A stretch of DNA of 64,000 nucleotides from Paenibacillus sp. FSL H7-0331 (GCF_001956045.1 NZ_MRTH01000030.1:33663-97662), one strand, 5' to 3'; counted from the stretch's first letter, positions 51,291 to 61,302 are shown. Notes: generated by a model not told the origin, from the letters alone. Program-made: numbers and translations.

Positions 51291-53831
51291 TTAGAACTGA
51301 AAGTTTAACGTTTTCTTTATGCCCGATAGATTCAATTTAGTGATCCCGCTTCCGTATTCGCCAAATGCATAAGGATTATCAATCAGCGGGTAATCGTCTT
51401 CGAGTACGGGTCTTCCCTTCACCGTGCATATACGTTCCCAACCGAGCTCTACCTTGCCAATTGATGGGGAGGTATATAGGATATCTTCGCCCAACAACTC
51501 AATTGGGGCTTCGCTTATTGATTTCGTAAACGAATCAAAGCTTCCCCATTCCTTCACGCTCCCCGCCTCCAACAGCCAAATGTTCTGCTTGTCCAGGCAA
51601 AGAAGCTCCCTGCCGCCGTATTCTCCCTCAGTAACTTCGTGGTAAGGCTTCAACGAATAGACAGCTACATACGCATCGCCCTTTTGTCCGAACAGCCAGC
51701 CATGGTGCTCCTGCACTTGGTCAAATTGTTTAGTGGGAAAGTAACAATGTGTAAACCCTGCCACGGAATCAATGCGGTAAATGTAAGCTAGGACATTGCG
51801 ATAGGCAATAGTTTTCGGCATCCGGTATTGCCCGCCCCAATAAGAAGGCCTCGTTGTCTTGGATTTGTTATCGAAGCATGAGACGAATACGGGGACACCT
51901 CCGTCCAGTAAAATTTGTCCAGCTTGTGCCTGAGCACTGAACTCGCCTTTCTTGGACTCCACTAAGCCGGATACCATATAGTGCTCTGTACGGAAGGTCG
52001 ATGTATTGACCCCTCCCATGCCGCTGGATGGAAACAGCCCCATCCGAGTTCGAGTAAGCAAGGGCTCCGTGCTTGAGGCAATATGCTCCCATACGGGAAG
52101 AGGCTCATAGCAGCTGCTAGCCAGAGTGACCGCTCCAATCGAAAGCTTTCGGACCATTATCTTTGGAAGCCCGAATAACAGCCAATTCATAGTCCTCATA
52201 CTCTCCAACTCAGGATATATAATGCTTTGTTCGTAGCATCTTCCGTGCGTAGTACCCATAATTCCTTGGTAGCTGTGGGAAGAAATGAACGCAAGAATTA
52301 AATCTATGAGCTGTTTGGCTAAAATCCGTATAGGGCTGTTTTCTTCGGAGAAATCGAACAGGTTGAGCATGGCCAGCAAATCTTCCTCGTAATAAGTATT
52401 GGAATGCCATTCAGTAAATCCGTACATGCCCTTCTCCTTAATCCATCGTTCGGCATTTATCCGCCCCTTTAATGCATGAAACAAGCCATTTTGATTGCTG
52501 TTTGTGAAGTTATCTGCTGGAAACAGCAGTCCAGCCAAATATTCGGCACTGAAAAATAAGATTTCGTGATTCTCCGACCGTGTGAACATCAGCGATTTGC
52601 CCGGCTCATCCACCCAATATTTAAAACCAAGAATACAGGCTTTCATCTCCTCTTTCAACTCATCCGGCAAGATGGGATTAGTGCGGTGCTTATAGTACAT
52701 GCGAAGAAGTCCGTGCATGGCAAAGTCAGCACAATCATACCTTTCGTTGATATACGATAGGGTCTTGCGTATGGCCTGCACATCCACTTCATTATCCATT
52801 CCTGATTCAAGCCTGGACAGCTCCCGATAAATACCATACAAGGCAGGTTCCAGTATCTCGGTAAGCTGCAGCTGACCTGTCTGCTCCAGCAAATAACGCT
52901 GACGCTCTTTATAATTCCCTGAGGGCAACAACTCAGCAAAATAATCAACATAGATGACTTGAAGGGTAATCCCTGTCACTAGCCCGGATTGCATGGATTG
53001 CTCAGAACGGTAGTCAACCGTGATCAAATATTGCCCACCAGCGGGAAGCTCATCATATGAGGCCAGTCGCAGGGATCGTTGGTGTTCATCCAGCGTTGTG
53101 GCAATCTCGATAATGACGCCCTTGGACACTCCACTGTTTCCACGATGCACCGTAAAAATGAATGTTCCTTTACTTGCTACAGGCCGGTCCCATTGAACGG
53201 TTATTGAATCTTCGCCTTGGATAACGGGGCTCGCCAAGTAAAAGCCCCCTAAATCCTCTTCAAGCTCAGTACGCCCCTCATTCCCCAATAGAAGTGGTAC
53301 ATAGGCTTGTATCCCCTCGGATTCAATCGTGAGGCTGAACGAATTTGTGCAATGGAGGTGGACATTGGCCAGCATCAATAAGCATTCGTTATCCCCTTCC
53401 TGCAAATGGATATCTAAGATAAACTCTTCGTCCACCCTTCCAACGCTTTGATGTGTGAATATGATTTCACCGTTCAGCATCATCGCTGCGCTTCCATAAA
53501 GCCATAGTCTACAGCGGTAAATACCTGATCGCGGTACGATAAGTCGGCTATATGCGTATGTAACTAGCAGGCGGGCATGTGTACCATACCGCGCCCAAGT
53601 CGTTTTCTTCTCGGAGGGGCCTGTTCTGGCGAAGCTCCACATGGACTCTTGCTCCAAGAAAACCACAGATTCCCCCTCAGCGGGCGCCAATCCATTCATG
53701 ATTTGGCAAGCTTCCTCGATCATAGGAAGGTAGGGCTCCACAGGTACTATATAATTATCTTCATACAGGTGAGATACATCTTTATCAAACGGACCGGCAT
53801 ATAACCACTCACGAATGGGCCTGCATTCCAT
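51291..53831 (-). CDS. large unrecognised protein, possibly a carbohydrate-active enzyme
   Basis: The 846-residue protein starts at ATG 53831, after a perfect AGGAGG. It has no signal peptide or membrane helix, so it should be cytoplasmic. Residues 1-330 look beta-rich (for example FVLDIHLQEGDNECLLMLANVHLHC-like strands), residues about 340-620 are helix-rich, with RSENHEILFFSAEYLAG, WIKEKGMYGFTEWHSNTYYEED and LAMLNLFDF, and the rest is again beta-rich. A helical toroid between beta domains, with Asn-His-Glu and Trp-His side chains, is reminiscent of polysaccharide lyases and some hydrolases. It is the last gene of an LplB-YtcP-LplA operon, so it probably acts on the imported oligosaccharide. 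Family assignment is open. Confidence 0.55.
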   Translation of the reverse strand: MECRPIREWLYAGPFDKDVSHLYEDNYIVPVEPYLPMIEEACQIMNGLAPAEGESVVFLEQESMWSFARTGPSEKKTTWARYGTHARLLVTYAYSRLIVPRSGIYRCRLWLYGSAAMMLNGEIIFTHQSVGRVDEEFILDIHLQEGDNECLLMLANVHLHCTNSFSLTIESEGIQAYVPLLLGNEGRTELEEDLGGFYLASPVIQGEDSITVQWDRPVASKGTFIFTVHRGNSGVSKGVIIEIATTLDEHQRSLRLASYDELPAGGQYLITVDYRSEQSMQSGLVTGITLQVIYVDYFAELLPSGNYKERQRYLLEQTGQLQLTEILEPALYGIYRELSRLESGMDNEVDVQAIRKTLSYINERYDCADFAMHGLLRMYYKHRTNPILPDELKEEMKACILGFKYWVDEPGKSLMFTRSENHEILFFSAEYLAGLLFPADNFTNSNQNGLFHALKGRINAERWIKEKGMYGFTEWHSNTYYEEDLLAMLNLFDFSEENSPIRILAKQLIDLILAFISSHSYQGIMGTTHGRCYEQSIIYPELESMRTMNWLLFGLPKIMVRKLSIGAVTLASSCYEPLPVWEHIASSTEPLLTRTRMGLFPSSGMGGVNTSTFRTEHYMVSGLVESKKGEFSAQAQAGQILLDGGVPVFVSCFDNKSKTTRPSYWGGQYRMPKTIAYRNVLAYIYRIDSVAGFTHCYFPTKQFDQVQEHHGWLFGQKGDAYVAVYSLKPYHEVTEGEYGGRELLCLDKQNIWLLEAGSVKEWGSFDSFTKSISEAPIELLGEDILYTSPSIGKVELGWERICTVKGRPVLEDDYPLIDNPYAFGEYGSGITKLNLSGIKKTLNFQF

Positions 53832-53894
53832 TAAGCATCCTCCTATAATTTCACATTCAATATGGTGCCAGCCAGACAAGCTTTTCCAATATTC

Positions 53895-55559
53895 TTATTT
53901 CAGTTCCTTCAATAGCTTCTTGTATTGTTCATCCTGCTTCTTGGCCACTTCAATGATATCCTTGGCAAGAACCGCTTTATCCTTCTCATTGATGTACCAG
54001 TTTTTATACCAATCCTCGACCTGTTTGCCTCCCGCTTTCTCCCAGGCATCCTTAGCATCCTTCAGTGCTTGATCGATCGTATATTTCTCTCCGCTAACCA
54101 GCGCTTTCGTCCAGATATCAGAAATCGCTTTGTCCGCGTTAGTTTGAATAAGCGCAAGCTCCTTAGGGGGCTGAGGCATATGTTCAGAATGGGTCAATTC
54201 AGCATACGGTTTATCAAAGGTTAAGTAGGTATCGCGGAGCGATTGATAAAAGTCCTGGTATTCCTGTTTTCTTGGATCGCTCTTATACTTCACAATCGGA
54301 ATAGAGCATTTATCAAAGCGTAATCCACTGTTTTCCAGCATTCTCATATCGCCGGTTATATCGCTTACCTGCTTCTTCATTTTGTCTTTATCAATGACCT
54401 CTAAGCATCCATCCACGACCTTATGATGCTCCCCTTCATTTCCATTGGTAAGCGTATCCAGTGTGGCATTACGGCTAATGAAATCGACATACTTCATAAC
54501 GGCATCCGGGTTCTTTGCTGTTGCATTGACCACCGCAGTCATTTGAATCGGATTTTGAAGAGTCGGAATAAACTGGCCAAAAGGACTTTTCGGATAAGGC
54601 ATATAAGCAACAGTCGCTGTAGCTACATTCTTCTTTAACGGATCGATCATACTGAGGATCATATCTGTTGAGTTAACGCCTAAGAACGGATAAATTCCTA
54701 CTTTCCCGTTAATGAAATCCTGCTTTGCTTTAGCGCCGTTTTTATCGTTAATAAAATCCTTATCGATAATCCCCTCATCATACAATTTCTTCTTGAACGC
54801 GTTTAAATCTTTACTTTGCTCCCAATTGATTCCCAATTGCCCATCCTTCACATCCCACTTCTGAGAAGCTTGGAATATTTGATTGATCGTCGCCTCTGAG
54901 CTAGAGCTGAGCGCAATTCCATAGGAGTCCTTTTTCCCGTTCCCATCCGGATCTTGTTCTGCAAACGCTTTTGCAACTTTATATAAGTCCTCCGTAGTTT
55001 TCGGCATCTCCAAATTCAACTTTTTAAGCCAATCCGTCCGGATGATTAATCCACGAATAGGCTCCACCCAATTAAGACGGCCGAATTCGTACAATTTCCC
55101 GTCTGCCTTGGTGCCCGCTTTTTTCAAAACGGGATTCTCCTGCAACAGCTTTTTATAATCAACACTTGAATTTTCAATCAACGAATCCAGCGGCATCAGC
55201 TGCTTCTGGTCATACAACGGATTCTTAATATTAGGAGCGTATTCGAACAACAAATCGGGCGCACTTCCCGATGCAAACAAGACATTGATTTTTTCCTGTG
55301 AGTTTGTCCGAGGTATGGCTACGAATTTTACGTTAGCCGGTCCTTTCTCATTAATCCATTTGGTCCAACGATTATTTTCTATCGTCCCTTCATCTTGCGC
55401 CACGTTACCCCGGTCATAAACAGAAACTGTAATATCCTTCTTCACCTCAGCCGCTTGTTGCCCGGTTCCGTTCCCCTCCTTCGATGAACACGCCGCAAGA
55501 AGCGTACCGCTCGCCAACACCACTGCCATCGAAGCAACCCACATTTCTTTCTTTTTCAT
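53895..55559 (-). CDS. extracellular solute-binding lipoprotein, LplA type
   Basis: The 554-residue protein has a lipoprotein signal with lipobox LAAC (MKKKEMWVASMAVVLASGTLLAACSS). Mature-part landmarks are SGSAPDLLFEYAP and the FGRLNWVEPIRGLIIRTDWLKKLNLEMP block of LplA-type proteins, as well as the calcium-loop-like DPDGNGKKDSYG. AAAGGGG precedes the ATG. It follows the two permease genes, unlike the first lpl operon, where the binding protein is first. The end of the gene is 64 bases from the start of the large unrecognised protein. Confidence 0.92.
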   Translation of the reverse strand: MKKKEMWVASMAVVLASGTLLAACSSKEGNGTGQQAAEVKKDITVSVYDRGNVAQDEGTIENNRWTKWINEKGPANVKFVAIPRTNSQEKINVLFASGSAPDLLFEYAPNIKNPLYDQKQLMPLDSLIENSSVDYKKLLQENPVLKKAGTKADGKLYEFGRLNWVEPIRGLIIRTDWLKKLNLEMPKTTEDLYKVAKAFAEQDPDGNGKKDSYGIALSSSSEATINQIFQASQKWDVKDGQLGINWEQSKDLNAFKKKLYDEGIIDKDFINDKNGAKAKQDFINGKVGIYPFLGVNSTDMILSMIDPLKKNVATATVAYMPYPKSPFGQFIPTLQNPIQMTAVVNATAKNPDAVMKYVDFISRNATLDTLTNGNEGEHHKVVDGCLEVIDKDKMKKQVSDITGDMRMLENSGLRFDKCSIPIVKYKSDPRKQEYQDFYQSLRDTYLTFDKPYAELTHSEHMPQPPKELALIQTNADKAISDIWTKALVSGEKYTIDQALKDAKDAWEKAGGKQVEDWYKNWYINEKDKAVLAKDIIEVAKKQDEQYKKLLKELK

Positions 55560-55601
55560 ATTTGTTAACCCCTTTCAAAATGTTATCTCATGATCTATGT
55601 A

Positions 55602-56471
55602 TCAGCCTTTCACGGAACCCAGCATAACCCCTTTAACAAAGTACTTTTGAAGGAACGGATAGACGACCAGCATTGGAATGACCATAACTAGAATACCTGC
55701 CGCCTTCAATGATTCCGGCACAACTTGGACGGGTTCACCTTCACTGACTAGTTCCTGAAGCAGCGATTGGCTCTGAATCATTTGCTGGACAAGTACCGTT
55801 AAATTGTATTTATCGGTCTGGTTAATATAAATCAACACATTCATGAAGCTGTTCCAGTATCCAACTCCATAAAATAATACTAACGTAGCTATAACAGGCA
55901 TGGAAAGCGGCAAAAATATTTGTAAAAGCAAGCGCATTTCACTACAGCCATCGATCCTTGCAGCCTCTTCTACCTCCTCGGGAATATTCTCAAAGAAAGT
56001 CCGCATGACCAGCATATTGTACGTACTTAATAACCCTGGCAGCCAAATCGCCCAGTAAGAATTTATCAATCCAAGAGATTTCACTACGAGGTAGGTAGGA
56101 ATCAAACCCCCAGTAAACAACATCGTAAATACAGCAGCAAGTGTGAAAAACCGACGAGCTATAAATATACGCCGTGAGAGCGGATAAGCTGTAACAATTG
56201 TCGCGATCATACTGAGCGTTACTCCGACCAGTGTCAATATTACACTATTCTGAAAGGCCTCCACCACTCTTGTCCCTTTCATCAGCGCAGAGAATGAATC
56301 TGTATTCCAGCCTATCGGATAAATCGACACCCTGCCGGACGCAATCTCCTGAATATCACTAAATGACAGTGCGATAATATGCAGTAAAGGAAACAAACAG
56401 CTTAGTCCGACTATCGTAAGTACTATATAATTGAAACTATAAAACAGTTTTTCACTCCGTGTGCTTTTCAA
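55602..56471 (-). CDS. carbohydrate ABC transporter permease, YtcP type
   Basis: The 289-residue permease starts at TTG 56471, with a strong GGGAGGGGG ribosome site. Six membrane helices, EAA loop EAARIDGCSEMRLLLQIFLPLSMP and C-terminus KYFVKGVMLGSVKG identify it. Its start is 15 bases after the LplB-type stop. It resembles the YtcP-type gene at 7648 but is clearly a separate system. Confidence 0.93.
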   Translation of the reverse strand: MKSTRSEKLFYSFNYIVLTIVGLSCLFPLLHIIALSFSDIQEIASGRVSIYPIGWNTDSFSALMKGTRVVEAFQNSVILTLVGVTLSMIATIVTAYPLSRRIFIARRFFTLAAVFTMLFTGGLIPTYLVVKSLGLINSYWAIWLPGLLSTYNMLVMRTFFENIPEEVEEAARIDGCSEMRLLLQIFLPLSMPVIATLVLFYGVGYWNSFMNVLIYINQTDKYNLTVLVQQMIQSQSLLQELVSEGEPVQVVPESLKAAGILVMVIPMLVVYPFLQKYFVKGVMLGSVKG

Positions 56472-56486
56472 CTCTGTACCCCCTCC

Positions 56487-57452
56487 CTACCAAAGACCGC
56501 TGCCGAATTTACGTGCAATCGCATTGGCCGCAAGAACAAGAATCAATCCAATCAACGACTCGAAAAATCCCATTGCTGCTGTCGCACTAAACTGCGCTCC
56601 CTGCAGTCCTACCCGGTACATATAGGTGCTGATGACATCAGCTACTTCGGACACCACAGCATTTTGGAGGACATAAATATGATCAAAGCCGACCTCCATA
56701 ATTCTTCCCATAGCTAGAATGAACATAAGCACAATCGTCGTGCTGATACCTGGTATTGTAATATGCCAGATTTGCCTCCACTTGCTCGCTCCATCGATGC
56801 TGGCCGATTCATACAATGCCGGGTCAATCGTCGTCAAGGCTGCCAAGTAAATAATCGCGCTGAAGCCCATCTCTTTCCATATTCCCGATCCCACATAGAC
56901 AGTAATCCATGAAGTAGCATCATATAGGAAAGGAAAGGGCTTGCCGAACCGTGCTTCAATCCAATGGTTAATTGTCCCCGATTCTACGGAAAACAAGGTG
57001 ACTACAAAACCCCCGATGATGACCCAAGAAAAAAAATGCGGTAAATAGACAATCGTTTGCACAGCACGTTTAAACCAGGTTTTCCTTACTTCATTCAGCA
57101 AAATTGCCAGCAGGATGGGAAACGGGAACCCGATAAATATGCTTAAGCTGCTCAAAACTAACGTATTGCGAATAATTCGCACCGTTGTTGTTTGGCTAAA
57201 CAAGGTTTCGAAATTTTTCCAACCGACCCAAGGGCTCCCGAATACACCGTCAAAAAAATTGTAATCCTTAAAAGCAATGATCAAACCACCCATCGGCACA
57301 TACTTGAAAATGACATAATAGAGCATTCCCGGTATAAACATCAGCAGCAAAGGAAGGTTGGACTTCCATCTGCGGCTCCGATTGATAGCTTCGCTCGACT
57401 TCCTGGCTGGATCCGATCGAATCCTACTTGTATGATCTAGTTGTTGGTTCAT
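56487..57452 (-). CDS. carbohydrate ABC transporter permease, LplB type
   Basis: The 321-residue protein has a basic N-terminus, then LLLMFIPGMLYYVIFKYVPMGGLIIAFKDYNFF, characteristic of LplB, and the EAA loop ESASIDGASKWRQIWHITIPG. AAGGAAGGA precedes the ATG. It is the first gene of the operon lplB-ytcP-lplA-unknown, behind a promoter with repeats at 57505-57575, and is controlled most likely by the upstream two-component system. No ATPase gene is included. Confidence 0.93.
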   Translation of the reverse strand: MNQQLDHTSRIRSDPARKSSEAINRSRRWKSNLPLLLMFIPGMLYYVIFKYVPMGGLIIAFKDYNFFDGVFGSPWVGWKNFETLFSQTTTVRIIRNTLVLSSLSIFIGFPFPILLAILLNEVRKTWFKRAVQTIVYLPHFFSWVIIGGFVVTLFSVESGTINHWIEARFGKPFPFLYDATSWITVYVGSGIWKEMGFSAIIYLAALTTIDPALYESASIDGASKWRQIWHITIPGISTTIVLMFILAMGRIMEVGFDHIYVLQNAVVSEVADVISTYMYRVGLQGAQFSATAAMGFFESLIGLILVLAANAIARKFGSGLW

Positions 57453-57504
57453 GTACGCTCGTTCCTTCCTTCTTTTGGCTAACTGAAAACGTAAGCTTGC
57501 TCTA

Positions 57505-57575
57505 ATTATAAGAAAAGGCTGCCGGTATTACCTTGAATAACTTACGATGTTTCTTTGAATATCTTCGATCTTTTC
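57505..57575 (-). promoter_or_regulatory. promoter of the third importer operon with direct repeats
   Basis: A TATAAT -10 lies at 57505-57510 on the minus strand. Upstream, in plus-strand reading, TTGAATAACTTACGATGTTT (57533) and TTGAATATCTTCGATCTTTT (57555) are direct repeats about 21-22 bp apart. The arrangement resembles the two other regulator-driven promoters in this window. Confidence 0.5.
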
Positions 57576-57606
57576 AAATCATCTCTATAATCATCCTGTA
57601 AAAAGC

Positions 57607-57644
57607 AAATAACCCCTGTTCTATGAGCTGAACAGAGGTTATTT
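57607..57644 (-). terminator. terminator of the response-regulator gene
   Basis: AAATAACCCCTGTTC and GAACAGAGGTTATTT form a 15-base stem with one mismatch around an 8-base loop. On the minus strand GCTTTTTACAGG follows. It lies about 33 bases after the regulator stop and separates it from the importer promoter. Confidence 0.8.
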
Positions 57645-57676
57645 AGTCAAACATGCTGTGCAAGGGAGTGTTACTT

Positions 57677-59248
57677 CTACAAACCTTTACGGAACTCGCT
57701 GGGTGATTGCTTCGTCGTTTGCTTAAACACAGCAGCAAAATAATTCGGGTCTGCGTAACCGACCGCTTCGGCGATTTCAGCAATTTTCATACCCGTATTA
57801 CGCAGCAGCATCTTGGCTTTGTCGACTCTTACCTTCGTCACGTAATTCGTGAAGCTCTCACCCGTATCCTTCTTAAACAAATTGCTGAAATACGTCAAAC
57901 TCAAATGTACATGCTCAGCAGCTTGGGCAAGTGTGCATTCATCCATATAATGCTGCTCAATGAAACGGATTGCCCGCCCAATCAGGTTATCGTTATTAAG
58001 CATCAACCAGCGGCTCCACTCGGCAAAGAAGCGTTCAACTTGCTTCTCTGTCCAAGCCATGATGGCAGCAGGTTGCTGTAGCGGGTGCAACTCGCTGACT
58101 CTTGCCGCAAAGTCTTCCTGTGCCAAGGATACACCGAGCTCTCTTCGCTCGGTTTCCTGAAAGGCGCTGGCAATCGTCAGCGCCTCCAACTTCATTTCGG
58201 CAATGGGCTTGTCTTGCAAAGCACGGACAAGAGAAGCTGCATACTGCTGCAGCTCGCTTGATTTGCCCAGCAGAATGAACGACATCACTTCATTCAATAT
58301 GGTTTTGATGCTGCTGTAGTTTAAATCCAGGTTGCCCTCTATAGCAGCAGTGCTCATCCTTTCCTCCTGTTTATAGGTGAAACGCTGCAGCGAAGACGAA
58401 GGATGCGCTTTATCGTAAGCCTCTAAGCCCTCCTGGTACATTTGATGCAGGGCTCCCATACCTTCCAAGCGACCTGAGTAATGAGTAAATAAAGGAATCG
58501 CCAGCAGCTCTTCTATGATCGTAACCAGCTGGGAGAAGAAGGAATGAGCTGACTGGGACGGGTTCAATAGCAGCACGAACTGGTTTACTTGCACGGATAC
58601 GATACGTCCCTGCAGCCCGGATTGCTCGAACAATTCCTGCATAATATTCATAATCGAAAACTGCAGAAGCTTCAAGTCCTCGGGTCGATACGCTTTTGAT
58701 TTGGGAAAATATGAAATGACGCACACACACCAAGCATCCATCCCGTTATATGCCTCTGTTAGTCGCTCCGCGTCCATTGGCGGGACAGGAAGCTGCAGCA
58801 TTTGTGAACGAAGTACATTCTCCTCCATGCGGCGCCTTTCCTCGTTTTGCATATCCCTTGCTCGCAACCGTGCGTAAAGCTGCTCATACACCTCAGTCAG
58901 GATACGGCATACTTCCTTTTCTGGACAAGGCTTCAGCAGGAAATCTTTCACCCCAAACCGAAGTGCAGCTTGTGCATATTCAAAATCTCTGTGCCCGGTC
59001 AATATAATGACTGCTGTATTCGGTCTATTACGGTGAATATATTCAGCCAGTTGAATACCGTCCAATCCAGGCATTCGAATGTCGGTCAGCACCAGATCGG
59101 GCGCATGGTCGCCAAGCTTAACGATCGCTTCCTGCCCATTACTCGCTTCACCGACAATCTCCCAATGTAATGCGTTACTCTCGACCAGCTTGCGCAAACC
59201 TTTACGAATCAGTGGCTCATCGTCAACGATCAGCAACGTTCCCTTCAT
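57677..59248 (-). CDS. YesN-type response regulator with AraC domain
   Basis: The 523-residue protein has a receiver domain with phospho-acceptor Asp56 (LVLTDIRMPG), a linker of about 280 residues and a C-terminal AraC domain (DECTLAQAAEHVHLSLTYFSNLFKKDTGESF to FKQTTKQSPSEFRKGL). Its start overlaps the kinase gene by 26 bases. A terminator follows, so the importer operon has a separate promoter, which this protein is expected to activate. Confidence 0.93.
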   Translation of the reverse strand: MKGTLLIVDDEPLIRKGLRKLVESNALHWEIVGEASNGQEAIVKLGDHAPDLVLTDIRMPGLDGIQLAEYIHRNRPNTAVIILTGHRDFEYAQAALRFGVKDFLLKPCPEKEVCRILTEVYEQLYARLRARDMQNEERRRMEENVLRSQMLQLPVPPMDAERLTEAYNGMDAWCVCVISYFPKSKAYRPEDLKLLQFSIMNIMQELFEQSGLQGRIVSVQVNQFVLLLNPSQSAHSFFSQLVTIIEELLAIPLFTHYSGRLEGMGALHQMYQEGLEAYDKAHPSSSLQRFTYKQEERMSTAAIEGNLDLNYSSIKTILNEVMSFILLGKSSELQQYAASLVRALQDKPIAEMKLEALTIASAFQETERRELGVSLAQEDFAARVSELHPLQQPAAIMAWTEKQVERFFAEWSRWLMLNNDNLIGRAIRFIEQHYMDECTLAQAAEHVHLSLTYFSNLFKKDTGESFTNYVTKVRVDKAKMLLRNTGMKIAEIAEAVGYADPNYFAAVFKQTTKQSPSEFRKGL

Positions 59249-61253
59249 CTCGTTCTCCTCCTCTAGCCGTCTCTGTTGGTTGAAGCCTATCGCAAGGCAG
59301 CAGCAAGGTTACCGTAGTACCCTGACCAATAATCGAACGAATTTCCGCACGATACGGGCTACCATAGATCAAGTCGATCCGCCGCAGTACACTGCGCACC
59401 CCTACACGATTTCGCTTCTGAAGGCGATCCTCTCGCTGATGGTCCTGTGTGTCCGGTTTGGAATCTACCTCGATTGCTTCCCGTATCACGGCAAGCTGCC
59501 CCTCATCTATCCCGCATCCGTTATCAATGATTTCAATAACGAGCATATCGGGATTGTGCACCACAGCTTGCTGCATAATATCAGTTCCCAAATTTTCCCT
59601 GTCCGAACTTGAAGCATTTGCCGTTCGCCTATAAGCTTTAATTAGTAACACACGTCCATTCAGCTTGTCTGCAAAAGCATGGATAAAAACATTTTCTACC
59701 AAGGGTTGCAGCAGCAGGCGAGCGATCTGGCATGTTTCCACCTCTTTATCAATTTGGATGATTGTCTCCAGATCCTCACTGAAACGCGCTGACTGTATGG
59801 CCAGGTAGTTACGCACCTGATGGATTTCTTCACCTAGCGTAGTTTGTGTCCTTGCTGGTTCCAGCGCATAACGCAGCATCTCAGACAGTGACACTACAAG
59901 CCCTGCTGTTTCCCGGTCATCCCGCAAATACAATTTCCAATAGATCGTATCCAGTGTGTTGTACAGAAAATGCGGGTTTAATTGCGCTTGAAGCGCTGTT
60001 AGCTCAGCTTCCCGTTCACTAAGCTCACGCTCGTAAACCTCTTTGATCAATGCGTTAATATTCGTTGCCATCCCGTTAAATACTTGGCCCATGTAAGCAA
60101 GCTCATCCTCAGTCTTAATCTCGATTTGCGTCGTAAAGTCACCCTCTTTAACGCGCCTCATCCCCAGAATCAACTGCTTAAGCGGCTTCAACAGCCTTTG
60201 GCCTGCAACCGTAACCAAAATCGCAGACAGCAGCATACTAAGTAAACCCAAGTAAATGGCAATCTGAAAAATAATTTCGCTCTTAGCTCGAATATCACTT
60301 AAGGAGACGCGGCTGACCAGTTTGAAGTCAACTTGATTGGATCGGCTTTTGGCATAGAGATAGGATTCTCCTTGATCCTCAACCACCGTTTCCGCATCCA
60401 AGGCGGATAATGGGAGTAGATCCAGCGGCTTGGCAATATCGGTATAAACAAGGCGGTCCTGCTTATCGTAAAGAAACACATTGGCGTTCTCGGTGTTAAT
60501 TAAGCCTTGCAAATCTTCGGAAAATAGCGACTGATCGAACAACATGACCATAACCCCGTAAATCTCCAAATCTTTGGATTTCATATAACGCGCCGCCAAT
60601 ATCATATTTCGGTAACCAGAAGTTTCAACCAAGCTTGGTAATTGCATGGGGAACCAGACCAAATCCCCGGACGTGCTCTGCAGCTTGAGTTTGACCGAAT
60701 TGTATACCTCTTTATCAAGTGGCAAAAGCACAGCGGAGGGGCCACTGAAATAAAATCCGTTATCCTGCAAATCGAACAAATACATCGAATACAGCTTAGG
60801 CTCATCGTTCTTCACCTGATTCAACAACCGATTTAATTCATCCTGATCTGATAATTGTGTGTACGTCTCCCGGACCTTCGATAAAGCTGATCGCTGCAAA
60901 ACTTCCTGTACGTAAGGATGGAACACGATGTAGTTAGACAGGCGATAAATATCCCGAATCTGCAAATCAAGCCGTGCCGCCGCCTGCTCGTTTGCTTTAT
61001 AAAACTGCTTACTGAGCTCTGAGGTAAACAGCTTAAGATGAATCTTATAAGACACATACCCACTCAAACAAAAGGTCAGCATAATAATAACCGATAAATT
61101 CAACACTAGCCGATGGGAAAAACTTTTTTTGGAAAAAAAGCGATTATTGAACAAGGTATGGATCTGATCCTTCCACTTGAAATTTGAAATACTATAATCT
61201 ATTACATGGAAATGCAAAATTAATGAAGGGAACTCTATTTTATCCAACACCAT
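59223..61253 (-). CDS. YesM-type sensor histidine kinase
   Basis: The kinase of up to 676 residues has a first membrane helix (LVLNLSVIIMLTFCLSGYVSY) near residue 50, a Cache-like extracellular domain, a second helix (IIFQIAIYLGLLSMLLSAILVTVAGQ), HAMP, phospho-acceptor His428 in QLNPHFLYNTL, and HATPase motifs PLVENVFIHA and IDNGCG. An insertion of about 25 polar residues sits near SSDRENLGTD between the N and G boxes, and another before RNRVGVRSV. The frame begins at ATG 61253, but the first 45 residues before the helix are unusual for the family and the real start may be downstream. Confidence 0.9.
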   Translation of the reverse strand: MVLDKIEFPSLILHFHVIDYSISNFKWKDQIHTLFNNRFFSKKSFSHRLVLNLSVIIMLTFCLSGYVSYKIHLKLFTSELSKQFYKANEQAAARLDLQIRDIYRLSNYIVFHPYVQEVLQRSALSKVRETYTQLSDQDELNRLLNQVKNDEPKLYSMYLFDLQDNGFYFSGPSAVLLPLDKEVYNSVKLKLQSTSGDLVWFPMQLPSLVETSGYRNMILAARYMKSKDLEIYGVMVMLFDQSLFSEDLQGLINTENANVFLYDKQDRLVYTDIAKPLDLLPLSALDAETVVEDQGESYLYAKSRSNQVDFKLVSRVSLSDIRAKSEIIFQIAIYLGLLSMLLSAILVTVAGQRLLKPLKQLILGMRRVKEGDFTTQIEIKTEDELAYMGQVFNGMATNINALIKEVYERELSEREAELTALQAQLNPHFLYNTLDTIYWKLYLRDDRETAGLVVSLSEMLRYALEPARTQTTLGEEIHQVRNYLAIQSARFSEDLETIIQIDKEVETCQIARLLLQPLVENVFIHAFADKLNGRVLLIKAYRRTANASSSDRENLGTDIMQQAVVHNPDMLVIEIIDNGCGIDEGQLAVIREAIEVDSKPDTQDHQREDRLQKRNRVGVRSVLRRIDLIYGSPYRAEIRSIIGQGTTVTLLLPCDRLQPTETARGGERDEGNVADR

Positions 61254-61302
61254 CTCTTTACGTCAAATAACTTTAAGTGCTTGCACATATGTGCTTGAAC
61301 GC

